Source: Veillonella caviae (lineage in GTDB: Bacteria > Bacillota > Negativicutes > Veillonellales > Veillonellaceae). From it: 64,000 nt of DNA. How positions within the stretch are numbered: the first letter of the stretch is position 1; each line of letters begins with the position of its first letter. The notes beneath the pieces were generated by a model. It had not been told where the DNA came from and ran no database searches. It saw only the letters and a program-made list of their open reading frames with translations. The stretch lies in the NCBI RefSeq assembly GCF_003992125.1, contig NZ_RQUY01000005.1:43365-107364 (forward strand). The letters are read 5' to 3'. Both the position numbers and the translations under genes were made by a program. This document shows, piece after piece, positions 33,616 to 41,245 of this stretch.

Positions 33616-36198
33616 TTAGCTACGCCATTCTACTAATTGAGAATCCTTTGGCAAATAATTGAGGAATGCGCTTGGCTCGCTTTGTTTTCCCCGCTGTGCC
33701 TCTTGTGTATAGGTAATAACTAATTCTTGTTTTGCCCTTGTAACAGCCACATAAAACAGTCGTTTTTCTTCGTCTTCATTACCTTCTTTTAACGCCATAA
33801 GGCTTGGGAATACACCTTGGTTCATGCCTGACAGGAATACATAGTCAAACTCGCTTCCCTTCGATTGGTGTACCGTAATAATAGGGATTCGGTCTTGTCC
33901 CTGTCGTTGCGGTTCCCCTGCAGTAAGAGCAGCTAATTGTAAAATATGATTTAGCCGAGCCAATCCTGTACTTCCTTCGTACTCCTTATCTAAGGACTCC
34001 ATAATGCGATACAATTGCCTAATATATTCAACCTTTGCCATTTCTCCATGAGATTTATAATATTCCAGTACACCCATTTGATTCATAATGTAGGCCAATA
34101 GCTGCGTAGGTTTTTCCGTATGCATCTTGCGACGCAATGTGGCCATTTGAGACGCAATGCTGGTGAAAGCAGATTTATACTGGTTAATAGCCACCATACG
34201 AGCAGTCGTAGTTGGCACAATATTTTCTCGCACTGCATACAACAACAGCTGACCAGTAGCGATAATATCATCCATTGCATTGTGAGTTGGCGTATGATTA
34301 ATAGGGAAATAAGAAGATAAGAATCCTAACTTATGATTTTCTAAATGAGGATAGAAACGCCGAAAAATATCTAGCGTGTCATAAACAGCTTTAAACTGTG
34401 GTTCGCCTAAATTATGACGAGCTAATTCATGGCTCAAAATGCTAATATCATAATTTACATTATGACCTACAATGACGCGATTCTTAGAAAATTTCTTAAA
34501 ATCTTCTAATACCGCCACAGGAGATTCCCCATGTTTTTGCAAATAATCATCACTAAATCCATGTACAGCCTGTGAATCGCCCACAGATATACTCGGATTA
34601 ATAAATCGTTCAAAGGTTTCTAAAGCATTCCCCTGTTTATCCATACGAATGGCGGCGATTTGAATAATCCGATCCTGCATCGTATCTGTACCAGTACTCT
34701 CTACATCATATACGACAACTTCATCATGTTCTAAGCCTGTGACGAGTTTAGCATACGGCTCCGACTCAAATATAGGCATATCCATAAAATCCGTCAATTT
34801 CAAGCCTACTTGACGATTGTTAGAACTTTCAATATCGCGAATACGAGCCTCACCAATACCTGCTACATAGCGTTTGATAATCCGTTTCGCACTGACCGCA
34901 TCATTAGGATTCATCAAAAGCTTGAAATAGGCCATAATGTCTTTAATCTCTTGGCGTCGGAAAAATTTGTATTCATCAATAATCATAAATTCACGGCGCT
35001 CAGACTCTGGCTTATCTCCATTAAAGCGATTAAATTGCTCACTTAAGCGCTGCGCTTTCCGATTATCTCGAACGAGGACACCAATGGATCTATCCTTTGG
35101 TAATGCACAAATGGCATCATATATATATTTTGCCTCATTGTACTCCGTGCGGCACGCTTTCACAAGGACTGGTTCACCATCACTAGCGGAGTGAGAGCGA
35201 GGCATTTCATCGTACACAGAACCGACTAACTCAGGGAACATAGTTGTTAATGTGTCAAAAGCCATCGTAAATAAAGTACGATTGGAACGATAGTTTTCGT
35301 AAAAAATAATTTTTAAGGGGTCGAAATCACGAGTAAAATCAGCAAGCAATCGAAATGGATCAGAACCACGCCATTCGTAAATGGTTTGAAAGTAATCACC
35401 GCATAAGAGCACATGATTGCCTGCCCAGAGCATTTCCATAACCTTGTATTCTAAGATTCCTGTATCCTGCATTTCGTCTACCGCGATATATTGATATCGA
35501 CTGCGCCAGCGCTCGCGCACATCAGGTTCTTGGAATAAACGATGGACTCCGCAAATCAAATCCGTAAAATCTACACCATGCACATGCTGAAGGTTTTCAT
35601 CATAAGCAGTCATCCATTCATGACCATGGACCCAAAAATCGGAGAGAGCATCACTATTCAGATTATTAAAATGATAGAACAACTTTTCTATATTACGTTC
35701 CCGATCACGGCGCAACCGTTGAATGGTATTTTCATAATCAACAAGGACATTACCAGAATAAAACCCATATATAGAACGGTGTTCCTTGACAGTGCTAATA
35801 AGGTTGGCAAAGTTCATATCCCTCATTTGAGCAGGTTTAAGCGACATATATAGTTCTTTACAATCCTCTTCATCAAATATAGTCACATCCGTATAGAGCG
35901 ACTCATCACGTTTCCCCTCTTGTTGCAATATGTAAAAACAAAAGCTGTGGAACGTACTAATCTCCACAGCCTTGGCGGCGTTACCAACTAAAGTCTGAAT
36001 GCGTGATTTCATCTCGTTCGCCGCCTTATTAGTAAAGGTCATACACAAGATATTCTGCGCTTCAGCACGGCCACTGTCGATGATATGGGCCACACGGTAC
36101 GCCAATGTATTCGTTTTTCCCGTCCCTGCGGACGCCAACAAGAGAATATTCCGGTCCAATTCGTCAATGACGCGTTGTTGTTGACTGTTGATAACCAT
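33616..36198 (-). CDS. UvrD/PcrA-like superfamily 1 helicase with embedded DEDDh exonuclease
   Basis: A 860-residue ATP-dependent DNA helicase. Walker A is ASAGTGKTNT (about residues 22-31), motif Ia follows as MTFTNKAANEM, Walker B is AVDEMQDTG (about 239) and YFQTIYEWRG and FYENYRSN are motifs III-IV. Motif V (VHQSKGSEFDYVFL, about 776) and VI (FYVAVTRAKQ, about 815) close the core. Between them, residues about 493-658 form a complete DnaQ-like exonuclease: YDVESTG (D, E), GHNVNYD (D) and HNAMDD (H, D). So the nuclease replaces or interrupts the 2B subdomain. Start at 36198 is set by GGGAGG six bases upstream. It follows bofA-recR-ebfC-dnaX. A repair role is likely; polarity and nuclease direction are unknown. 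Confidence 0.9.
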   Translation of the reverse strand: MVINSQQQRVIDELDRNILLLASAGTGKTNTLAYRVAHIIDSGRAEAQNILCMTFTNKAANEMKSRIQTLVGNAAKAVEISTFHSFCFYILQQEGKRDESLYTDVTIFDEEDCKELYMSLKPAQMRDMNFANLISTVKEHRSIYGFYSGNVLVDYENTIQRLRRDRERNIEKLFYHFNNLNSDALSDFWVHGHEWMTAYDENLQHVHGVDFTDLICGVHRLFQEPDVRERWRSRYQYIAVDEMQDTGILEYKVMEMLWAGNHVLLCGDYFQTIYEWRGSDPFRLLADFTRDFDPLKIIFYENYRSNRTLFTMAFDTLTTMFPELVGSVYDEMPRSHSASDGEPVLVKACRTEYNEAKYIYDAICALPKDRSIGVLVRDNRKAQRLSEQFNRFNGDKPESERREFMIIDEYKFFRRQEIKDIMAYFKLLMNPNDAVSAKRIIKRYVAGIGEARIRDIESSNNRQVGLKLTDFMDMPIFESEPYAKLVTGLEHDEVVVYDVESTGTDTMQDRIIQIAAIRMDKQGNALETFERFINPSISVGDSQAVHGFSDDYLQKHGESPVAVLEDFKKFSKNRVIVGHNVNYDISILSHELARHNLGEPQFKAVYDTLDIFRRFYPHLENHKLGFLSSYFPINHTPTHNAMDDIIATGQLLLYAVRENIVPTTTARMVAINQYKSAFTSIASQMATLRRKMHTEKPTQLLAYIMNQMGVLEYYKSHGEMAKVEYIRQLYRIMESLDKEYEGSTGLARLNHILQLAALTAGEPQRQGQDRIPIITVHQSKGSEFDYVFLSGMNQGVFPSLMALKEGNEDEEKRLFYVAVTRAKQELVITYTQEAQRGKQSEPSAFLNYLPKDSQLVEWRS

Positions 36199-36216
36199 CG
36201 TATCCTCCCTCATAGA

Positions 36217-36465
36217 TTAGAGCCAATAATACACAGCTGCTAAAATCATCGGAATCGGTCCAAAGAGAACTGTTAAGGCCCAAATGCCGAATCCAATATC
36301 CATAGGAATATTTAAAATATATACACATACCCAATAAGTAATAAAACCTGTTACTACGTTCATAGCCACTTTTTTAATGGTAAAAAATGCGACTTTGAAA
36401 GCAACGTAAGCAACGATAATCGACACGATGGTCGATACAATTGGTGAGGCTAATAAAAATTCCAT
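36217..36465 (-). CDS. bofA: BofA-family membrane protein (pro-sigma-K processing inhibitor type)
   Basis: Small membrane protein of 82 residues with two or three hydrophobic segments (VSTIVSIIVAYVAFKVAFF, then VVTGFITYWVCVYIL and IWALTVLFGPIPMILAAVYYW). In Bacillus BofA holds back the SpoIVFB protease during sporulation. The identification rests on size, topology and the conserved neighbourhood dnaX-ebfC-recR-bofA. In an asporogenous lineage it cannot have the sporulation role, so it is either a relic or reused. Start is two bases after the recR stop (TAGTATG), so coupled to it. Confidence 0.72.
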   Translation of the reverse strand: MEFLLASPIVSTIVSIIVAYVAFKVAFFTIKKVAMNVVTGFITYWVCVYILNIPMDIGFGIWALTVLFGPIPMILAAVYYWL

Positions 36466-36466
36466 A

Positions 36467-37063
36467 CTATCCTTTCATTTCTTGACGGTTCACAACGGCA
36501 CCACCTAATGTAAGTTCATCAGCATATTCAATATCGCCACCTACTGGTACGCCGCGGGCAATGCGAGTTACCTTAATGCCACTCGGTGCGAGAAGGCGTG
36601 CCAAATAAAGGGCTGTCGCTTCCCCTTCTACATCGGGGTCCGTAGCGATAATGACCTCTTGTACAACGCCATCGCGCAAGCGTGCGATGAGTTCCTTAAT
36701 GCGAATATCCTCGGCGCCAATACCTTCCAACGGAGACAAAGCACCTTCTAATACATGATATAAACCTTTGTAATCACCACTTCGTTCAAGAGCAATAACA
36801 TCGCGAGACGTTTCCACCACCATAATAGTTGTTTTATCACGGTTTGGATTAGAACAAAATTCACAAGGGTCTTGTGCTGATAGATTAAAACAGATAGAAC
36901 AATGACGTGTAGCACCTTTAGCTTCCACAATAGTATCTACCAAACGATTTACCTCTTCTTGAGGCATTTCCACTAAATGATATGCCAAACGACGCGCCGA
37001 TTTAGAGCCAATGCCTGGCAAACGACGCAATTGTTCCACTAATCGTTCAAGGGCGTTTGTCAT
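36467..37063 (-). CDS. recR: Recombination mediator RecR
   Basis: Assists RecA loading in the RecFOR pathway of gap repair, forming a ring clamp. The 198-residue protein has a helix-hairpin-helix (LRRLPGIGSKSARRLAYHL, about residues 12-30), a four-cysteine zinc finger (CSICFNLSAQDPCEFC) and a Toprim domain (VVETSRDVIALERS to IIATDPDVEGEATALYLARLL). All are in the normal order and length. The ATG directly abuts the ebfC stop (TAAATG) with a weak own ribosome binding site, suggesting coupling. Confidence 0.96.
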   Translation of the reverse strand: MTNALERLVEQLRRLPGIGSKSARRLAYHLVEMPQEEVNRLVDTIVEAKGATRHCSICFNLSAQDPCEFCSNPNRDKTTIMVVETSRDVIALERSGDYKGLYHVLEGALSPLEGIGAEDIRIKELIARLRDGVVQEVIIATDPDVEGEATALYLARLLAPSGIKVTRIARGVPVGGDIEYADELTLGGAVVNRQEMKG

Positions 37064-37390
37064 TTAAAATAAACCTGGCAAGTTAAGACCACCTGTTACT
37101 TTGCTCATTTCTTGAGACAAGAGGTCATCTACTTTTTTACTTGCTTCGTTAACAGCAGCCATTATGAGATCTTCAAGCATTTCCACGTCTTCTGGGTCTA
37201 CTGCAGATGGGTTAAGTTTCAAAGATTCCAATACCTTTTCCCCATTCATAACAACAGTCACAGCGCCACCCCCAACGGATGCTTCTACAGTGCGTTGTTT
37301 CAATTCTTCCTGCATTTTTTGCATATCAGCCTGCATTTTTTGAACCTTTTTCATCATGCCTGCCATATTACCCATACCTTTACCAAACAT
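37064..37390 (-). CDS. ebfC: YbaB/EbfC-family nucleoid-associated protein
   Basis: DNA-binding dimer of 108 residues with the family pattern: methionine-rich start (FGKGMGNMAGMMKKVQKMQADMQKMQEEL, quoted partly), VEASVGGGAVTVVMNGEKVLESLKLNPSAVDPEDVEMLEDLI, and a C-terminal helix with AAVNEASKK. It lies in the conserved dnaX-ebfC-recR cluster and its name is based on that context. AAAGGAGG precedes the ATG. Confidence 0.94.
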   Translation of the reverse strand: MFGKGMGNMAGMMKKVQKMQADMQKMQEELKQRTVEASVGGGAVTVVMNGEKVLESLKLNPSAVDPEDVEMLEDLIMAAVNEASKKVDDLLSQEMSKVTGGLNLPGLF

Positions 37391-37515
37391 TGTATTTCCT
37401 CCTTTTCGAACTGTGAATGTTCGCTCTGAATTATTTTATATACTCTGTATACGATACAACGGTCTCAATGCCATTTTGGTGTCCACAACTGTCGCATGTA
37501 TACTGGATAAACCAA

Positions 37516-40068
37516 TTATTCTTCAATGACCTCTACATATATATCGTGGTCTTCTGAAAGTTTTTCTAAAGTTTGTGCCAAAAGAGGATTGCTTTTTTCC
37601 TCTTCCCCCATATGTGCCGGATCCCATTGATATTCTCGCTGTACAGTAACAGCATCAATAGGGGTGATTTCTACCATCTCTATTGTAGCAGCTTGCGAAT
37701 GACCAGCATTATGTTGCCCTTGACTAGATTCGGCTACACCTCCATTAAGTGAGCCGCTATTCGACTTTGGGACAGCTTCTACCTCTACAGTCATGCCGCT
37801 ATCCATGGGACGATTGATAATTTCCCCATCATCAGTTAACACTTGCGTACCATCGAGACTCATTACAGGCACACCGCCATCATCCTGAGATGTAACAGAT
37901 TTACTCTGTGTCAGCGGTTTCCCATCAAAGCCTGTAATCGACACATCATCACTAGTACTACTAGACGTTTGATGTTGAACACCGGAACTAGAACTCTTCG
38001 GCGTCTGTATACCTCGCGCCGCTAATGCTGCAAGAGCAGCATTCTTAGCACTTTCACGAGCATCAGGACTAATCGAACGATTGTCATCTAACAAATCATC
38101 CTCTGTAGGTGGCGGCACATGTTCCGATACAACGGGTGGCAAAACATCTCGTTTAGGCGGCACCGCCTTATTTACTTTGGCGCCACTTGCTTTTTTATAG
38201 TCTTGATACACCGTTGTCAGTGCATCCACAACCTCCATATACACGGGGTACCCTAATGCATATTGGAAAGCTGCTGCCATTTCTTTACGGTTTTCATCAT
38301 TGGTAGCCAAGTTGAGATGTAGTTTATTTTTAAATGCCATAACGGCCTTTTCTCTATCTACATATACGAGTTGACCTTTACCAAGAATAGTGGAATGCAT
38401 AGAGCGATTACTATCCTTCAAATATTTTATCACAGTCCCTTGAATCGTTCTATATTCCGATGCAGCTACCATAGTGGCTCCAATAGTGGCTACTTGAGCA
38501 ACACCATTCACTTTTTGTAATGTCCGTCTTGGCCCCGCTTGCACAGGATTAGATGGTGGTGTAAAGCCTCCATTCAACGGTGGAGGTGTCGTGCCAGTAC
38601 TACTCATCGGCGGTGGCGTAGCACCTCTATTCATTGACGGCGGTATCATGCCATTCCCACTCATCGGCAATGGCATAGTTCCTCTATTCATTGGCATTGG
38701 TGTCATACTATCGTCATTCATAGACGGTGTTATTTGGCTTATTGGAGGCACATATTGTGTAGGTACCTCATGAATTGTAACAGATTCATACTCATCCATT
38801 GGCGGTGGTACATAATCATCAGCTACGCTATTACTGCGCTGTTGCAACTGATAATTTGGTGAACTTACATGAGGAGGGCCATTTTGTTCCAGCTGTGCCA
38901 AGCGAGTTAACACCCCGTCTCGCTCTTTCCGTTCTGCTAATTCTAACGCCGTCAGCCGTTCCTCCACATCGTCGCTGAATTTTGTCATACCTGCACACAT
39001 TACGAGCAGTCCCATTTCTATGATAGTACGAGGATTATCGACTTGTTTTGCATCGTTCATAATAGACTGCAATCGTTTGATGTACTGATTAATATCACTA
39101 AATTCAACACTATCCGCTTGACTTAGGAATTCATGGCGGAAAGAATCATAAATCTTCAGTTCTTCTGCGTCTGGTGCCACTTTAGCAATCAAAAGAGCTC
39201 GTAAGTGTTGGATTAAAGCATCCATGATTTGAGCGCCATCCCGACCTTCCCTCAGAGCATCGTGAATATATTTCAATACCGCTGGACCATCGCCATTATG
39301 AAGAACTGTTAAAAATTTTATAATCCAATCCTTACTAACTAGACCTATAAGCGCTTCTACTACATCTGATGTAATAGTACCAGTAGCCATACCTACACAT
39401 TGGTCTAAAATGCTCAATGCATCACGCAAACCTCCATCAGCGTGAACAGCGATGAGGCGAGCTGCATTTTCGTCTATAATAAAACCTTCTTGAGATGCTA
39501 CATATTGTAAACGTTGGGCAATATCGTCGGATGTAATGCGACGGAATGTATATCGCTGACAACGGGATACAATAGTAACTGGCAATTTCTCAATTTCTGT
39601 AGTAGCGAAGATAAACATCACATGCGCTGGCGGTTCTTCAATGGTTTTTAACAATGCATTCCACGCTTCATTAGTAAGCATGTGAGCTTCATCAATGATG
39701 AATACCTTTTTACGCCCCTCTACAGGCATGAATTTGACACTTTCACGGAGGGAACGAATTTCATCGATACCGCGGTTTGATGCGGCGTCGATTTCAAGAA
39801 CATCCATAGATTGCCCGCTCAAAATAGATTTACAAGCAGTACATTCATTGCAAGGATGGTCCGTAGGGCCCTGTTCACAATTAATGGCCCGTGCAAAAAT
39901 CTTGGCCATACTCGTTTTACCAGTACCTCGAGGACCGGCAAATAAATAGGCATGCGCCACCTTATCCTCCCGAACAGCTCGCATCAATGTATGGCTGACC
40001 TGATGCTGTCCCACCACATCGGTAAAGGTTTGGGGCCGATACTTCCGATACAATGCAATATACGCCAT
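37516..40068 (-). CDS. dnaX: DNA polymerase III gamma/tau subunit
   Basis: Clamp-loader ATPase of 850 residues, larger than most. Walker A is AGPRGTGKTSMAK (about residues 44-56), a zinc module C-x8-C-x2-C-x2-C follows (CEQGPTDHPCNECTAC), Walker B is FIIDEAHML and the sensor is TTEIEKLPVTIVSRCQR. After the clamp-loader part (about 370 residues) comes a long proline/methionine-rich linker with a 19-residue repeat (MNRGTMPLPMSGNG type, encoded by 57-bp repeats near 38600-38710), then an alpha-binding-type domain. No frameshift slip site for gamma was searched for. It is the first gene of the recR cluster; the SRP RNA lies upstream. AAGGGGGTG precedes the ATG. Confidence 0.95.
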   Translation of the reverse strand: MAYIALYRKYRPQTFTDVVGQHQVSHTLMRAVREDKVAHAYLFAGPRGTGKTSMAKIFARAINCEQGPTDHPCNECTACKSILSGQSMDVLEIDAASNRGIDEIRSLRESVKFMPVEGRKKVFIIDEAHMLTNEAWNALLKTIEEPPAHVMFIFATTEIEKLPVTIVSRCQRYTFRRITSDDIAQRLQYVASQEGFIIDENAARLIAVHADGGLRDALSILDQCVGMATGTITSDVVEALIGLVSKDWIIKFLTVLHNGDGPAVLKYIHDALREGRDGAQIMDALIQHLRALLIAKVAPDAEELKIYDSFRHEFLSQADSVEFSDINQYIKRLQSIMNDAKQVDNPRTIIEMGLLVMCAGMTKFSDDVEERLTALELAERKERDGVLTRLAQLEQNGPPHVSSPNYQLQQRSNSVADDYVPPPMDEYESVTIHEVPTQYVPPISQITPSMNDDSMTPMPMNRGTMPLPMSGNGMIPPSMNRGATPPPMSSTGTTPPPLNGGFTPPSNPVQAGPRRTLQKVNGVAQVATIGATMVAASEYRTIQGTVIKYLKDSNRSMHSTILGKGQLVYVDREKAVMAFKNKLHLNLATNDENRKEMAAAFQYALGYPVYMEVVDALTTVYQDYKKASGAKVNKAVPPKRDVLPPVVSEHVPPPTEDDLLDDNRSISPDARESAKNAALAALAARGIQTPKSSSSGVQHQTSSSTSDDVSITGFDGKPLTQSKSVTSQDDGGVPVMSLDGTQVLTDDGEIINRPMDSGMTVEVEAVPKSNSGSLNGGVAESSQGQHNAGHSQAATIEMVEITPIDAVTVQREYQWDPAHMGEEEKSNPLLAQTLEKLSEDHDIYVEVIEE
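38560..38715 (-). repeat. 57-bp tandem repeats in dnaX linker
   Basis: CCTCTATTCATT recurs at 38624 and 38681, exactly 57 bases apart, and flanking sequence repeats about 2.5 times. It encodes a 19-residue Met/Pro/Gly unit. The number of units may vary between strains. Confidence 0.6.
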
Positions 40069-40246
40069 GTGAACACCCCCTTTATTATAAAAATGATAAT
40101 ACTTTATTATACCACAAAAGCGGTCACCAGGACCGCTAGAGAATATATGATATTCAATATTTTCAAATCAATTATAAGCCACAAATAAGCTATCGCTATA
40201 TAAGAAACGAAAAAAATAACACTAGCAAAGCCAGAATATAAGCAAT

Positions 40247-40269
40247 AAAAAAAGCGACCGCTCGGTCGC
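40247..40269 (-). terminator. Terminator of the SRP RNA
   Basis: GCGACCGAGCGGTCGC on the minus strand forms a GC-rich hairpin followed by seven T. It lies directly after the SRP RNA 3' end. Confidence 0.88.
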
Positions 40270-40273
40270 CTAT

Positions 40274-40410
40274 GCAATACTCGATCACGACAGCCCCCGG
40301 GTTCCCCGTGGCACATGAAGGTTACCGCTTAGTGCTGCTACCTCTCAGTCCTGACACGATTCACAGGCCCCCATTGCACGGGCCCGAGAACTGCCATGAT
40401 CCAATATTGC
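40274..40410 (-). ncRNA. ffs: Signal recognition particle RNA (4.5S-type)
   Basis: On the minus strand the apical domain reads GTCAGGACTGAGAGG then TAGCAGCACTAAGCGG, matching the conserved SRP helix 8 (CAGG..., a GNRA tetraloop, then GGnAGCAGC). The two ends pair: GATCATGGCAG at 40401-40391 with CTGTCGTGATC at 40293-40283, extended by GCAATA/TATTGC to 40410 and 40274. So the molecule is a long rod of about 120-137 bases. A promoter fits just upstream (TATAAT on the minus strand at 40425-40420, start near 40413), and a terminator follows. It recruits Ffh and directs membrane protein targeting. Exact ends are estimates. Confidence 0.88.
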
Positions 40411-40579
40411 AATATAATTATTATAGCTAATTTTAAGCATAACGTCTAGTAGAAATATATAGAGTTGCCCTCTATACAAAGTACTCCATATTAGACTAAC
40501 TACTATAAAGGGCCCTAGTTTCTATATACTACTATTACACAAAAAATATAACATAAAGCCCATCATATACTTTCATCAA
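40411..40579. other. Intergenic region between SRP RNA promoter and yoeB
   Basis: Apart from the SRP RNA promoter (TATAAT at 40420-40425, minus) this AT-rich stretch shows no reading frame or strong structure. The yoeB stop is at 40580. Confidence 0.4.
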
Positions 40580-40831
40580 TTAATAGTGATCTCTAAATGA
40601 TAAAAAACATACTGTTCCATCAATGACCTCATAAATGAGTCGATGTTCACTAGTAATACGACGAGACCACATGCCTGATAATTCAAACTTTAATGGTTCT
40701 GGCTTCCCAATCCCCTCAAAAGGGCTCCTAGATATATCTTTAATCAACAAATTGATACGTTTTAATATTTTCTTATCTTCTTGCTGCCAGGAAATATAAT
40801 CTTCCCAAGCTTTTTCCGAAAATGTAAACAT
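40580..40831 (-). CDS. yoeB: YoeB-family mRNA interferase toxin
   Basis: Type II toxin of 83 residues that cuts ribosome-bound mRNA. It retains all the E. coli YoeB features: GKPEPLKFELSGMWSRRI (with the Glu and Arg of the active site), HRLIYEV (Arg), and the C-terminal His-Tyr (FRDHY). So it should be active. I start at ATG 40831, one base after the antitoxin stop (TGATATG), with GAGGTG upstream. Neutralised by the upstream YefM antitoxin. Confidence 0.95.
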   Translation of the reverse strand: MFTFSEKAWEDYISWQQEDKKILKRINLLIKDISRSPFEGIGKPEPLKFELSGMWSRRITSEHRLIYEVIDGTVCFLSFRDHY

Positions 40832-40832
40832 A

Positions 40833-41090
40833 TCACACCTCAATTAGCTCTCGCTGTAGAGATTTTCCTTCTGCGATTTCTTTACGACTAGCGATAAGTT
40901 TTTCTCGTAAATATTGATTATTTAATATGCGTAGAGTCTCTTGAGTACTCTCCCATTCAGCTCGAGATACAACAACGATATCTTCATCTGGGTTTTTATT
41001 TACTACCATTAAAGTAGTAAACTCATCATTTACTTTCTTCATATAATCTTTTAAATTACTTCTAAAATTAGAATATACTACGGCTTCCAT
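40833..41090 (-). CDS. yefM: YefM-family antitoxin
   Basis: Phd/YefM antitoxin of 85 residues and partner of YoeB. The N-terminal DNA-binding part opens EAVVYSNFRSNLKDYMKKVND (in part), and VVSRAEWESTQETL is the family core. The C-terminal half binds the toxin. Stop and yoeB start are one base apart, so the pair is coupled. As in other pairs, it is expected to repress its own promoter, where a 48-bp palindrome sits. Confidence 0.94.
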   Translation of the reverse strand: MEAVVYSNFRSNLKDYMKKVNDEFTTLMVVNKNPDEDIVVVSRAEWESTQETLRILNNQYLREKLIASRKEIAEGKSLQRELIEV

Positions 41091-41127
41091 ATCATCACCT
41101 CACAATACTAATATAATGCTTAACTAT

Positions 41128-41182
41128 ATTATAATGCAGAAAAGGTAATTGTACAATATATTGTACAATTACCTTTTCTGCA
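41128..41182 (-). promoter_or_regulatory. yefM promoter embedded in a 48-bp perfect palindrome
   Basis: On the minus strand TTGTAC (41156-41151), 17 bases and TATAAT (41133-41128) form the promoter. The palindrome 41135-41182 has two exact 24-base arms and no loop; its centre is TTGTACAATATATTGTACAA. It covers the -35 box and spacer. It is the likely operator for YefM or YefM-YoeB, and may also act as a terminator for gltB read-through. Confidence 0.7.
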
Positions 41183-41189
41183 CAGTAAC

Positions 41190-41234
41190 AAAGCCCATAT
41201 AGACTGCTATGTGAGCAGCCTACATGGGCTTTTG
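41190..41234 (-). terminator. Terminator downstream of gltB
   Basis: On the minus strand AAGCCCATGTAG pairs with CTATATGGGCTT with one mismatch, and GCTGCT/AGCAGT continues inside around a CACAT loop. A T-rich tail follows. It ends the gltB message before the yefM promoter. Confidence 0.8.
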
Positions 41235-41245
41235 TGATTTACTTT

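Noticed and set aside
40107..40316. 69-codon minus-strand frame next to dnaX
   Set aside because: It runs through the SRP RNA 3' part and its terminator, so it is not a gene.
41135..41182. Simple terminator for gltB as the only role of the 48-bp palindrome
   Set aside because: A separate terminator at 41190-41234 already follows gltB, and the palindrome carries the yefM -35 box.
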